DNA from: Aspidapion aeneum | Lineage: Eukaryota; Arthropoda; Insecta; Coleoptera; Brentidae | Direction of reading: 5' to 3' | DNA: 64,000 bases | NCBI GenBank assembly: GCA_963576565.1 | Contig: OY755042.1 | Location: 105,887,314 to 105,951,313, forward strand | In this document: in pieces, positions 32,379 to 44,186 of the stretch | Numbering within the stretch: the first letter of the stretch is position 1 | Layout of the letters: each line of letters starts with the position of its first letter | Notes under the pieces: model-generated | Database searches by the model: none | What the model was told of the DNA's origin: nothing | The model's input: only the letters and a program-made list of their open reading frames with translations | Position numbers and translations under genes: made by a program

Positions 32379-32787
32379 GGCGTAAAGCAAAATGTTGTAA
32401 AATCAGAAATAATGGTTAAGCAACATCTTATAAGATCCGAAAAACATAGACTCTACTCTGTAAAAAAGATAAAAATCGGACTAAGTCCCCTGGATGACAA
32501 ACGGTCTATTTCAAAAGAGTCTTATGAAACGTTGCCGTGGGGGCACTATAGTATTAAGTGAAAACTTAGTTTTAATGTAATCTTAATAATGTGGTATTTG
32601 TTTATATAATGTTTGTTTAAATATTTTTAGCAGCAAACTCTAAGTATGTAATTTAAGTTAGCATATGTATAGGGTAAGACCTAATATAATTTATTGTAAA
32701 AATAAATATATAAACTTTTTTAATAATACTTATAAGTAGTACCTATAATGTTATTATAATATACCTACTATAATGTTAAATAGAACT
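32379..32787. mobile_element. Unidentified 410-bp insertion with about 75-bp flanking direct repeat
   Basis: AT-rich segment from GGCGTAAAGCAAAATG to AATAGAACTTGG between two direct copies of the sequence at 32313-32378 / 32790-32868. It contains AATAAATATATAAAC near 32700. The flanking repeat is longer than a transposon target duplication, so a local tandem duplication followed by insertion or divergence is also possible. Confidence 0.45.
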
Positions 32788-33483
32788 TGGAATATATCCA
32801 AATATGTCAACATACAGGGACAATTTTGGCTATCTTGAAATTTTTGAAGCACGAACGCACGAACCTTCTTCGAGGGGTATACTTTTCCCCTATATTTTGA
32901 ATAGGGAAGGTGCGTCTAGTGATACCTTGTTTTGAAAGCCTTTTAAATGTCCTTACAACCGTGTAAAAATTTCAAAAATCTATCCATTAGTTTTCGAGAT
33001 AATTGTCTTCAAACTTTCAAATTTAACATGGACTGATAAAATAAAAATTTAATTAGAATTTTATATTTTTTGCATTTATTTTATTTAATCATTCCATGTT
33101 AAATTTAAAAATATGAAAGCAAATATCTCAAAAACTAATCGATGGATTTTCGAAATTTTTACACAGTTGTAAAGATATTCAAGAGAGCTTCAAAACAAAG
33201 AATCACTAGACCCACTTTCCCCATTCAAAATATAGGGGTAAAGTATACACCTCGAAGGGGGTTCGTGCTAAAAAAATTTCAAGATAGCCAAAAAGTGTCC
33301 ACCTCGCAAACAAAATCGACGTGTCTGAGCGTTTCTCTAAATTCGCACTTTAAATACCCAAAAAGGGATCTGTTTCGATGTTCGTGAAACAACCGATATA
33401 CTTAAACATACAAGGGAATTTTTTGTTTGAAACTCGTAGACAATGATTGTGTAGAAATGAAATTTTGGACTTCCATTGTCTTT

Positions 33484-34607
33484 ATTTATTTTAAAAGTAA
33501 GAACAACGTTGGACATTAAGAAGCAACAAAAGACAAACATCACCAGTCAAGAACAACGGGCAATCAAGAACCTGCAGGCTGACAAATCAATCAAGATTCT
33601 ACCGGCCGACAAAGGAAACGCGACGGTGATCATGGATGTCGAGACTTACGACAAAAAGATCCAAGAAGTTCTGGAGAAAGGAGACTACGAGCAACTATCC
33701 AAAGATCTAACCACCACCATAGAAGGACGCATCTACAGGACTTTGAAGAAGTATGCTGAAAATATCCCGGACGCTGTTAGATCCCGCCTGACTTCACATC
33801 ACAGTAAGGCACCACATTTTTATGGATTACCAAAGATCCATAAGAAGGATTTACCACTACGACCAATCACCACCAGGGACTCACCGACCAGCACTTTGTT
33901 GAGGTTTTTGTTGGACATAATTCAACCACTACAGGGTAAGTCCGAATCTTTTGTCAAAAACTCGGAACATTTTGTCGAGGTTTTAAAAGGTATCGAATTA
34001 GATCCCGGCGATAGATTTGTAAGTTTTGATGTAGAAAGTCTCTACACCAACGTGCCAATAAATGAGTCACTCAGTATCATCAAAAACAAATTGCAAACTG
34101 ATGATACACTGCACGAGAGAACAACGCTATCGGTGGAGGGTGTGATGGATCTTTTGGAGCTCTGTCTCCGTAACTCTTACTTTTAAGTGAAAGATAAGTT
34201 TTACGCGCAAAATGATGGACTCCCAATGGGTTCATCTCTTTCGCCAGTGGTAGCAAACATCTACATGGAGTGGTTCGAGGACCATGCGATCAACACAGCA
34301 AGAGTCAAACCAAAACTATGGCTACGATACATGGATGACACATTTATTATATGGCCGGAAAATGAAGACGAACTACAGAATTTTCTACACCATTTAAACG
34401 GTATTCGACCAACAATCAAGTGCATCATGGAAATTGAAACAGATTCGGCCTTACCTTTTTTGGATGTTCTTGTCAAACGATTAGACAGAAACATTCAAAC
34501 CACTGTATATAGGAAACCTACACACACGGGACAGTACCTAAATTTTAAGTCTAATCATTCTGTTGCTACAAAACAAGGAGTTATAAGAAGTTTGTATTTT
34601 GTTTGTT

Positions 34608-34650
<43 letters not shown>

Positions 34651-35311
34651 GTATTTAAGAGCCGTAAATATTTGTAGTAATAATGAAGAATTAACCACAG
34701 AAATTAACAACATTAAAAAGGACTTACAACAGAATGGTTATTCCGAGAAATTAATAAACTCAACGATATTTAAAATTAAAAACAAACTAAATGTACCAAA
34801 TTCTCAAAATAATAATCCGTTAGGTGTTATTAACATTCCATATGTTCAAGGGATTTCAGAAAACATAAGACGAATAGCTAAACACTATAATATAAAAACA
34901 GTATTTTCTTCGGGAAATACGATAAGAAGTTTTGTAACTAAAACAAAACCAGAGAATCCCTCAAATAATAAGGAATGTATTTACCAAATCCCGTGTGAGT
35001 GTGGTAAATCATATGTAGGTGAAACGAAACGCCCTCTTCAGGTTAGAGTAAATGAACATCTAAAAAGTACCGAATTAGGGGATATTGAAAAATCCGGTTT
35101 AGCAGATCATGCATGGTCAAATGATCACAGGATTCAGTGGTCAGAAGCTAAAGTTTTACATAAGGAGTCGCATTGACGAAAACGAAAGTTTATTGAAGCT
35201 GCGTTTATAATGCAGAATAAAGAAGTTTTCAGTCAACCAAGCACGGACATACCAAACATATGGAAACCACTCCTTAAGGAAAACCTGACTGCACACCAAG
35301 TAGTAGCCTAA
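33484..35311 (+). pseudogene. Penelope-like RT and GIY-YIG protein, two nonsense codons
   Basis: One continuous frame encodes KILPADKGNATVIMD, HFYGLPKIHK, FVSFDVESLYTNVP, then a TAA at 34184, GLPMGSSLSPVVANIYME, the catalytic LRYMDDTFIIW, LPFLDVLVKR and a C-terminal GIY-YIG nuclease (ECIYQIPCECGKSYVGETKR, VNEHLKSTELG). A TGA at 35174 replaces a Trp codon that is intact in the copy near 24945; downstream the frame continues to a TAA at 35309. A TA-rich insertion (34600-34650) in the linker preserves frame. The N-terminal region is missing. Dead, but otherwise little decayed. Confidence 0.92.
34600..34650 (+). repeat. (TA)n insertion in the Penelope linker, with 6-bp duplication
   Basis: TGTTTGTTGTTTATATATA... 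between two copies of GTATTT (34594-34599 and 34651-34656). Removing insert plus one copy (57 bp) restores ...RSLYLRAVNIC. It is a multiple of three, so the frame survives. Confidence 0.75.
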
Positions 35312-35420
35312 AGACTAGATTGTTTAGTTTACACAACGGTTAGAGATACTTACTAACCGAAAAGTCGTCTTTTAAAATAAATAAAGACAATGGAAGTCCA
35401 AAATTTCTAAGGGAATTTTT

Positions 35421-36054
35421 AGTGTGGAGTTGTTTGGTTTATAGAAGTGAAATTTTGTAAATATTATAAGTTAAAATCTAATAAATTGTAAATTAGAAGA
35501 TAACCTTCCAAAAACTATTCGCTTATTGAATAATTTATTAATTCAAGTTTTCTTGAAACCAATAAAAAGGAACATGTTTTAGTGGTTTTGTTCTAACTAT
35601 TTAAATTTTTGTACACAAGATTTCTAACGGTGTCCCTAAGTTTATATAAATAAAAAACAATCTTATTATTTTAATCATTTGTAACTCGGACCTACATTGG
35701 TTTATATAAACTTTTTGTCTCAAAATTGAGTAAGGACTAACACTCAGTCACACAAATGATTTTATTTTTAAATATGAAAATATTAAATATGTGTAAATTT
35801 ATTACAAAAAGCTTAACCTGTTTTGTAAAAAAATATGATAACATAGTATAACAGATTTAGATTTATTCACAGGTATAGACTAACATTTTATAATATAATC
35901 TATGTGCATATATTTAAAAAAGTAATTCTTAAGAGTCACGATTTTTAATTAAAAACCTACATATTTATATACAAGTATAGGGATATAAAACCAATACAGT
36001 TGTTGTGACGTCAAGAAAATGCATCAGAATATTATTCAATAAATTATTAGGTGA
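35421..36054. other. AT-rich DNA, nothing recognised
   Basis: No coding, repeat or inverted structure I can support. Confidence 0.5.
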
Positions 36055-36320
36055 CAGAAAGCAATTATATATTGATCAATAAATTAAAGTACGTCAATCA
36101 TTCCCTAAACTATTTAACCAAGCCCTAGAAGATGTTTTTAAAAACTTAGATTGAGAAGAAATAGGCATCAAAGTAAGCGGACAATACTTGAACCACCTAA
36201 GATACAGCAGCTAAAAATATAGGCTTGAGTCTGAACTACACTAAAACTAAAATCATAACAAACACAGATAGTGGAGGAATATATACATTTGGGAGAAATT
36301 ATTAAACTAAAAAAAGAAAA
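36055..36320 (+). pseudogene. LINE family B fragment
   Basis: Short plus-strand fragment with LLNQALEDVFKNLD, EEIGIKVSGQY and the segment corresponding to the region after the catalytic box. Stops in all frames. It joins a minus-strand family A fragment. Confidence 0.65.
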
Positions 36321-36324
36321 CAAA

Positions 36325-36690
36325 ATCTCCACTCGTTTCTGTTTACCCATAATTCATCATCTAGGCCTCTTATTCTTATTTCACTGTCTATTCCTTCTCT
36401 CCAGCTTCTCCTCGGCCTTCCTCGTTTTCTTCGGCCAGTTGGTTTTCATTGTAATATTTGTTTAGGTAGTATTCGATCATCCATTCTTTGTACATGTCCG
36501 TACCAAACAAGTTGTTTTGTTCTTATATCATCCACTAAAGTACGTTCACCCACTGTCATAATTTCTCTTACTCTTTGATTTGTAACTCTTTCTCTTTTTG
36601 ATTTCCCTGCTGCTCTTCTCCAATAGTCATCTCCGTAGCGGAAAGCATTTTTTTTGTTCTATCTTTGATTGGCCATATAGTCCTTGCAAT
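36325..36690 (-). pseudogene. LINE family A fragment (C-terminus)
   Basis: Minus-strand fragment matching the 3' third of family A: IWPIKDRTKKMLSATEM, the VGERTLVDD segment and the 3' end near 36325. It abuts a family B fragment at 36055-36320 with no spacer, so one element inserted into or recombined with the other. Multiple stops. Confidence 0.75.
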
Positions 36691-36699
36691 ACCCCAAGT

Positions 36700-38320
36700 C
36701 CCTTTGCTATCCTTTTTTATTTTTCTGCTATAAAGAAGACAGAAAATAGCATCGAAAATCATTGTTGGCCCCAGATTGCAGTTGGCAGTTGCAAGCCTGT
36801 CTGTCTATCAGAGTTTAAATTGACAATGAAAGTAAACTTTCAAAACAAAAAATTTAGTAGTAAAAGTATTTTGTAAAGTAAATATTTAGAAGTATTAACA
36901 TAGTCTCAAAAAAATAGTCGCGCTTGTACGCTTTTTTCGATCTTCGGTCCCATCCGTAATAACTACAGAGCAAAATTCAAGAAACACAGTAATTGGTAAT
37001 GACAAAAAGTATGAAGAATTTCGGATGCCCTTCAAAACAACGTCTTTAAAAAACTAATTCAAAAAGTTTGTAAAACTATTGTTTAAAAAGATAAAACGCA
37101 TTGTTAGAATTAATGATGCATTGCGACAAACTAATTCTGGAAGACTAAGAAAATGAAACAGCTAGTTGATGTCGTTCCTCTCGTCATAACTGACGATGGC
37201 AATTCATGAGACGATTTTTTTTGGACGATGAGAATAAATCATTTTTGCGTAGTTCTTTTTTTAGTTAGATTTTAGATTTTTGGTTGGTTTTATTTTATTT
37301 TAAGAAAAAAGGTTTTCAAAACCATACAAATAGAGCTTAATATAATTATTTTCATGTTTTGATTTGAACTTAATCCTATGAGCTGTTCTACTGCAACATT
37401 TTAAATTTAGTAATTAGTAGTAGCCTCAATATAGCTATTTCTAAAAGAAAGGCTGTATGTCTCAATACTGTTTTTATTGAAATTCCCAAAGCCTTTGTAG
37501 TTAAATCAGTTTGGAACTTTTTTATCCTTTTTAAAAGATCCATGTGTCGATCATAAAAAATATGAGATTTTCGTATGAACATCTTTTTTATTAAAAATAA
37601 TAATAAAAGTCTGTTTTAATTTACCCTAAACAAAAAATATAAATGCTTCTTATATACTTATTATAACAAAGAAATGAGTATGTCCTACATTAATATGAGT
37701 CGAGCTAAAGTTTATTTGTGGAAAATACAAATAATATTAATTTAAATTTTATTAAGTCTTTATGCTTAGGTAATCATATTAAAAACTATAGTATAAATAT
37801 AAAATAAATACCAAAACAAAAAGCAAAGCTTAGCGTAACTCCAGCTCGAAATACATTGTAGAAAATAACATTTGTGAAAAAATTAAATTATCGTTTGTTC
37901 ATGGTTTGTAGCTCTACGGTCAGTCGCACTGAAAATCTTCCAGAAACTTTGGCGGCAGGGAACCCAAATTGTTCATAAATTTTTTACTACATAAAATCAT
38001 ATTGGGATAGAAACTTTTTTTAAAAAACTATTCCAAAGATTATAGATTATAATATTCCAAATCAGAATCAGAATTTAAATAAAAAATAATCGATAATCTT
38101 TCAAAGTCAAAAATTTCAAAACAATTGACAGTTTAAAAACCGATCCACCACGCTTATTATAAAGGGTGGTGACCGATTATATTAACCTTAAGGTAACTAA
38201 TAATTCGTTTTACAGCATCCATTATCAGTTAGCTTAGGAACCTGTGGTTTAAAACTGAATTAAGAATACACGTGCGTTTTGTTACCAGAATTACGGGGTG
38301 ATTGAACAAAAGGACTAGTC
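36700..38320. other. AT-rich DNA without assigned feature
   Basis: Short frames only; none resembles a known protein. No strong inverted repeat seen. Confidence 0.5.
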
Positions 38321-38324
38321 TTAT

Positions 38325-38868
38325 TGCAAAGACTATACTTCTGAGCCGTATGTAATAATACTTTTTACAATGGTGTTATATATAAGCTTTTTGTTATGGT
38401 TTGATATACTTTGGTCCCAAATTATTCCATTTAATAAAGTTATTGCTTTTCTTCCTTGTACGTTTCTATCTTTTATAGCTTTGTCTAGTGTTCCGTCAGC
38501 TGTGATTTTTAGACCTAAGTATTTATACTCATCACAAGACTGAATTCGCTGCCCAGTATACCAATACACATATACTCTGTCTTATTGATATTAACCTCTA
38601 GTCCCCACTTATTGTACTCTTCTATTAGTTTTCGTGTCATATATTCGAGGTCGTCATAATCCTAAGCCACCACTATCTGATCATCGGCGAAACAAGGTGG
38701 TTTCATCCAACGGAATTCCCATGTTTTGGCATTTTCTCTTCCAGACTTTAAGGACCTGTTCCAAATATATCTTGAAGAGCGTAGGCGAGATACAGCAACC
38801 TTGTTTAAGACCTTTATTTACTTGAAAGCCTTTTATTTTAACTTTTTCACCTACATGTAAAGCTAACA
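38325..38868 (-). pseudogene. LINE family A fragment (palm/thumb)
   Basis: Minus strand, from KGFQVNKGLKQGCCISPTLF and LEQVLKVWKRKCQNMG through a frameshifted catalytic region to QRIQSCDEYKYLGLKITADG and SIITYGSEV at 38333. Truncated at both ends. It joins the 3' end of a family B copy (opposite strand) at about 38868. Confidence 0.78.
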
Positions 38869-39182
38869 GATAGAAAAAGGAATGAATGGATAAGAAATAA
38901 AACAAAAGTAGTAGTAGTAGAAGTAGCAAAATTAAAATGGAAATTTGCCGGTCATATAATCAGATAGAAAGACGATTGATGGACCAAATGTATTATAAAC
39001 TGGAGACCTTGGGAAAATAAAAGAAGTAGGGGAGGACCCCAAATGAGATGAGCGGACGATTTGAAGAAACACGCGGGAACTAGATGGATGAACACGGCGA
39101 CAGACAAAGAAGAATGGAAGATATTGGAGGAGGCCTATGTCCAAAAATGAATTGAAGAAAGCTAAATAGATAGATAGACGTC
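38868..39182 (+). pseudogene. LINE family B 3' end with TAGA tail
   Basis: Encodes the C-terminal block of the family: KLKWKFAGHIIR, RGGPQMR, a near-intact DDLKKHAGTRWMNTATDKEE and EWKILEEAYVQK, ending in AATAGATAGATAGAC. Such short tandem tails are typical of RTE-type LINEs. Confidence 0.78.
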
Positions 39183-39584
39183 AATCATACTTTAACTAAA
39201 AAACACAAAAAATAATCTAACAGTTTAAAATATATAAGTACAGAAAATGTATCTTGAAGTTTCATTTTAAGTTCTAGATCTATGTTTCTGTTGTCACGTT
39301 GACGCACCTTAATGCTTATTATTTAATTCTGGCAGACAAAACAAAGAAATGATAAAAGCTCAACATTGGAAATTTTTATTAATGAGCTTATTACGAATAA
39401 CACTTTTATTGCCGTGTCTATTGTTTAAAAAAAAACAGATAACAACCTTTGGAAATGGAAAATTCCCGAGTACCAGTTTTAATATGGTTTCAAAATATTT
39501 GAGATGTAATTTAAAAATTAAACAAGAAAAAGTATTCAGTAAACACTTTTAGTATTATTTGGTATTTTAGATCAAAATGTTAAG

Positions 39585-39822
39585 GTCAGTTCAGCCTCAC
39601 AAATTACAATAACTTAAATTAACTGAACCTAAACCAAATTAGACTTTTAAATAAAAAAAATTTTAATCTTTTCAGTTTTTTAGAAGATTTTACTTGTATT
39701 TTCTGTAAAAATCATAAGATTTAACTAAAAAAAACAACACTTTTGGAATAAAATATTCTTTAAGTTAGTCCAGTTTAGCTTAGGGTAAATTAATCTAATG
39801 TAATTTCTAAGGTTGAGCTGAC
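39585..39822. mobile_element. MITE with GTCAGTTCAGCCT ends, copy 1
   Basis: GTCAGTTCAGCCTCACAAAT at the left and an imperfect reverse complement (...AATTTCTAAGGTTGAGCTGAC) at the right, 238 bp, plus an inner inverted pair TTAAATTAACTGAAC / GTAAATTAATCTAATG. Same family as 50554-50814. Confidence 0.75.
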
Positions 39823-40114
39823 TTTTTCATAATAAACAGACTAGTTTATGGAAAAGTAAAATATGTGGTATAATTAACTTCGAGTGGGACATTTTTGATT
39901 GGAGGGTAAATCCTAAATGAAGGGTAAAACTGGATTTTAAGAATAAAGTAGAAAAAATGGGTCTTAATAAAAATTAATCTAGACCATAGTACAACGTTAA
40001 AGAGGATGTTATAGTTGTGTGATATTTACAACTATTCTACACAGAATTATACCAAACAAAAAGGGAACTATCGCAAAAACCTATGAAGAAACTCCAAACA
40101 AAAATATAGAACAT

Positions 40115-41548
40115 AAACTAAGAGCTATAACCTGAAATAAGCAAAGCCGAAATAAAGAGAACATTAAAGAAAATTAAAAAGAACAAATCACTTGGAAAAG
40201 ACGGAGTAACGGGAAAAATGCTCAAGTCCGGTGATAAAGCTGTAATACCCTCCATATTCGTCTGAATAAAATACCAAAAGAAAAAATAAATCCGAAACAA
40301 CTGGCAAGAATTATTAACCATTATTCTACACAAGAAAGGCGATAAAGCAGACCTAAAAAACTATCGACTTATAACACTCCTCAATGTAATTTATAAGCTT
40401 TTCACGAAAATATTAACGGATAGACTAACAACAAAATTTGACGGATATCAATCAAAAGAACAAGCAGGCTTCAGAAAAAGTTTCAGTACAGTAGTTAACT
40501 ACCTATTAACCATGAAAATTCTAATAGGACGAGCCAACAAATACAACAATCCACTATATATTACGTTTATAGACTTTGAAAAATATTTCGATAGCATTGA
40601 GTACTAGGCAGTAAAGTTATCTTTAATTAATAGCCGAATAGATTATAGATATACAGACTTAATAGCCAATATATAGAGCGAAGCAACAACATCAGTCACA
40701 GTCCACGAAGAAACCAAGCCAAATATGCATCAGAAAAGGTGTCAGATAGGGTAACACAATATCCCCTAAACTATTAAACCAAGCCCTAGAAGATGTTTTT
40801 AAAAACTTAGATTCGGAAGAAATAGGCATCAAAGTAAGCGGACAATATAGTCAAGAAAGAAGAACTTATAAAAATGCAGAAAGAACTGGATACAGCCGGT
40901 AAAAATATAGGCTGCTTGAGTATGAACTAAGCTAAAACTAAAATCATAACAAACAGAGATATTACGATCAGAATAAACCTAGAAAAAATAAAACAAGTAG
41001 AGGAATATATTAAACTAAAAGAAGAAAACCAAACTGCTGAAATCAAGAGAAGAGTAAGATTGACCTGGGCAGCCTTTGGTAAATTAAGCTACATATTAAA
41101 AAATGTCCTCAGTACCTCAAAACGAAAGGGCATAACAAATGTATCCTTCCTGTACTTACCTATGAATCCAAGACCTAGAAACTTACAAAATCAAACATGG
41201 ATAACGTAACAAAAGCCCAAAGATCAATGGAAAGACAAATGTTACATGTAAAGCTAAGAGATAAAAAAGGACCGAATGGATAAGAAATAAAAAAAAGTAA
41301 GGGATTTCAGAAGAGAAGTAGCAAAATTAAAATGGAAATTTAACGGTCATAATATCAGACAGAAAGAGGATCAATGCAACGAATGGATTGTAGACTGGAG
41401 ACCATGGGAAAATAAAAGAAGTAAGGGAAGACCCCAAATGAGATGTGCGGATGGCGTCAGACAGAGAAGAGCAGAAGATATTGGGGAGGCCTGTGTCTAA
41501 TGATGGATCGAAGAAGGCTAAATAGATAGATAGATAGATAGATATCGG
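40115..41548 (+). pseudogene. LINE family B (RTE-like), longest copy, decayed
   Basis: Plus-strand RT remnant: EISKAEIKRTLKKIKKNKSL, LHKKGDKADLKNYRLITLLN, KEQAGFRKSFSTVVNYLLTM and YITFIDFEKYFDSIEY, then heavily interrupted sequence through the palm, and the C-terminal KLKWKFNGH region, ending in a (TAGA)n tail at 41520-41548. At least ten stops and several frameshifts; clearly dead. Confidence 0.82.
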
Positions 41549-41757
41549 TCTATTTTTTGATGAGTATCAGGCTGAATTTTCGTAACCATCTTCATTTTGC
41601 CGAGACAGCAAATTTTTTCCTTTGGGAAAATTATTGAAACTGATTCCTAATAGAGTGTTCTTAAATGTCAATTTGGTGGCTGTAAAAAATGAACACAGAT
41701 ATCTAAAGATTTTATGATATAAATGGCAACATTGTCCCACATATCGTATGGTTGGGT

Positions 41758-41807
41758 TAGAGTCCCTGTATGTTGACATATTTAGATGTCAACATACAGG
41801 GACTCTA
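41758..41807. mobile_element. 50-bp palindromic mini-element
   Basis: Same family as 14525-14580, with a shorter centre. Flanks GGTTGGGT (41750-41757) and GGTTGTGT (41808-41815) match at 7 of 8 positions. Confidence 0.85.
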
Positions 41808-41865
41808 GGTTGTGTCAGTCCGAAGCTGCACCTGTGCACTTTGTTAGTTACCCTTTCAAGAAATT

Positions 41866-42352
41866 TTTCTACAAGGAAGAAAAGCAATAACTTTATTAAA
41901 TGGAATAATTTGGCACCAAATTATATCAAAACATAGTAAAAAGCATATATATAACACCATTGTAAAAAGTATTATTACATACGGCTCAGAAGTATGGCCA
42001 ATTAAGGATAGGACAAAAAAAATGCTTTCCGCTACGGAAATGGACTATTGGAGAAGAGCAGAAATTATGACAGTAGGTGAACGTACTTTAGTGGATGATA
42101 TAAGAACAAAACAACTGGTGTGGTACGGACATGTACAAAGAATGAATGATGAATGACTACCTAAACAAATACTACAATGGAAATCAACTGGCCGAAAAAA
42201 ACGAGGACGGCCAAGGAGAAGCTGGAGAGAATGAATAGACAGTGAAATAAGAATAAGAGGCCTAGATGATGAATTATGGGCAAACAGAAACGAGTGGAGA
42301 TTGGGTATCGGAAGACGTAGAACGTTGTGAAACCGATAAATATATATAGAAA
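41866..42352 (+). pseudogene. LINE family A fragment with intact 3' end
   Basis: Starts mid-thumb (GRKAITLLNGIIW) and runs through WPIKDRTKKMLSATEMDYW, TLVDDIRTKQLVWYGHVQRM and RGLDDELWANRNEWRLGIGR to the terminal GATAAATATATA tail. A 30-bp deletion and a stop (MNDE-stop) are present. This copy shows what the C-terminus of copy 1 should look like. Confidence 0.8.
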
Positions 42353-42559
42353 TTTTTCAGACTTAAATGATGCCTATCATAATTACGAAAATTCAGCCTG
42401 TTACTCATCACTTCAAAAATAAACCAGTGTATTGTGAACTATTCACTTATTAATCGTACTACAAATATTTTAAAAGGATGATATGATAAGTGGTACCAGG
42501 AAATTTTCTATTTCAAAACGTTATTATCTCTATTTTTTTAAAACTGTTTGTCGATTTTG

Positions 42560-43565
42560 ATTTTAAATTTGTTCTCTATTCTATCTATTTCTCCCCCAAT
42601 GTCTTCCACTTTACTACGTGTTCATCCATCTAAATTCCGCATGTTTCTTCAAATCATCCGCCCATCTCATTTGGGGTCGTCCCCCACTTCTTTTATTTTC
42701 CTAAGGTCTTCAGTTTACAATACATTTATTCCATCGATCGTTTTTCTATCTGATATTATGAACGGAATATTTTAATTTTAAATTATTTTGCTACTTCTCC
42801 TCTGACATCCTTTACTTTTGTTTTATTTCTTATCCATCCATTCATTCCTTTTTCTATCTCTTAGCTTTACAGGTAACATTTCGTCGTTGATCTTACAAAC
42901 TGACGTAACTCATTTATTGCAATTTTACAAGAGAGCAATTTCAAGTTTTAGGGAAAGTTTATATAGGATTTATATCACTAAAAATGTTCTTGGATCTAAT
43001 GATTTTGATGCTATTTAAAGCATTTTTATGAGTTACGACACTTTGTGAGATGAAAGAACGACACAAATAAGGTAGTATTATGGTAATCTCAAAACTGCAT
43101 TTTTTTGAGATACGTCAGTTTGTAAGATCAACGACGATTTGTCTTACCGTCTTGGGCTTGGGGATCCATATTGGATTTGGTCTGGGTTCCATAGGTAAGT
43201 ACAGGAATGATACATTGGTTATACACTTTCATTTTGAGATACTGAGGATATATTTTATTTTTTAATATGTAGCCAAATTTACCAAATATTGGGAAGCAAC
43301 CGAACCGAACCAATCTTACTAGTCTCGTGATTTCAGCTGTTTTGTTTTCTTTTTTTAGTTTAATAATGTCCCAGGTATATATTCCTTTACTTGTTCTATC
43401 TTCTTTTGGTTTATTCTGATCATGATATCTTTATCTGTGTTTGAAATAATTTTAGTTTTAGTGTAGTTCATACTCAAGCCTATATTTTTAGCTGCTGTAT
43501 CCAGTTCTTATATCAGTTTTTCTTTCTTGTCTGTTATTAAGGCGATATCATCAGCATATCTAGGT
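42560..43565 (-). pseudogene. LINE family B copy split by a MITE
   Basis: Minus strand from the catalytic block PPRYADDIALITDKKEK (about 43560) through IGLSMNYTKTKIIS to the C-terminal GRPQMR...LNTW region at 42560-42780. A 255-bp DNA element (42882-43136) interrupts it. The YADD box is intact here, but the 5' half of the RT is missing. Confidence 0.78.
42882..43136. mobile_element. 255-bp MITE with 26-bp perfect TIRs
   Basis: The ends CGTCGTTGATCTTACAAACT and their exact reverse complement at 43111-43136 flank 255 bp without coding capacity. ATTT is repeated at 42878-42881 and 43137-43140. Other copies of the host LINE lack the insertion (context ACATTTGTCTTTCC), which fixes the ends. Superfamily not assigned. 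Confidence 0.85.
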
Positions 43566-43599
43566 GGTTCAAGTATTGTCTGCTTATAATATAATAATA

Positions 43600-43960
43600 A
43601 TAATAATTTTCATTACTTTAAACATTTTAACATTGCCGTGTCTGTTTATACTGGAAACTGTTAGCCTAGTTCATAAAAAGAAACTCCAACAGGAGGACCA
43701 AATCAATTCAAGACATTATAATACTTGGCAATCTGAGAACCTACCACTACCGATACCAAGATTAACATTGACAAAACACTCATTGATCTATGAAAGCATT
43801 AAGATTTATAATCATTTGCCATTAGCTATCAGACAAATGCAAACTTTGAAATTATTTAAGAGGGCAGTCCGTAATTGTTTAGAAAAAAAAATGTTTTATA
43901 GCTGTGATGAGTACTACAGGGAGAATTTAAATGTCATAATAAATTGACTTTATAAATGAA
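43600..43960 (+). pseudogene. CR1-like LINE fragment (C-terminus)
   Basis: Open frame with LPCLFILETVSLVHKKKLQQ, LPLPIPRLTLTKHSLIYESI and YNHLPLAIRQMQTLKLFKRA, ending EYYRENLNVIIN. It matches, segment by segment, the C-terminus of the LINE at 59.9-61.6 kb. Only this end is present. Confidence 0.78.
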
Positions 43961-44186
43961 TGTCCAAACTTATTTTATAGGTGTGCTTGTTGTTTGTTGT
44001 GGTTTGTTTCTTTTTTGTTTTTTTTACTTTTTATTGTTTTTATCTTTGTTTTGCTTTGACTGTTATGGATATACCTGATATAACATTTTAAAATTTAGTA
44101 TTAATAGAAATACCACTAAAATAGTAGTTATTAGGCATATAACAGATTTTACTTTTTATAATTTTTATACTTTTACTTTTTATGGA

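Larger units (their letters stand above)
32038..33365. mobile_element. Large foldback family, copy 2
   Basis: Same hairpin as at 18.1-19.5 kb: left arm from GAGAAACGCTCGAACATGTC, centre with AACATGGACTGATAAAATAA, right arm 33080-33365. The left arm is interrupted by a palindromic mini-element plus MITE and by a further 410-bp insertion (about 32379-32787) flanked by repeats of CAACATACAGGGACAATTTT and GAAATTTTTG.AGCACGAACG. The uninterrupted right arm and centre supply the empty sites for two insertions in copy 1. Confidence 0.82.
33424..35408 (+). mobile_element. Penelope-like retroelement, 12-bp target duplication
   Basis: Flanked by exact AAGGGAATTTTT (33412-33423 and 35409-35420). Begins with about 70 bp of its own 3' end in inverted orientation (33424-33496), then a 5'-truncated coding region, and ends TTTTAAAATAAATAAAGACA...CCAAAATTTC. 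The inverted 3' fragment at the 5' end is characteristic of Penelope-like insertions. The target is the right flank of the foldback copy 2. Confidence 0.88.
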
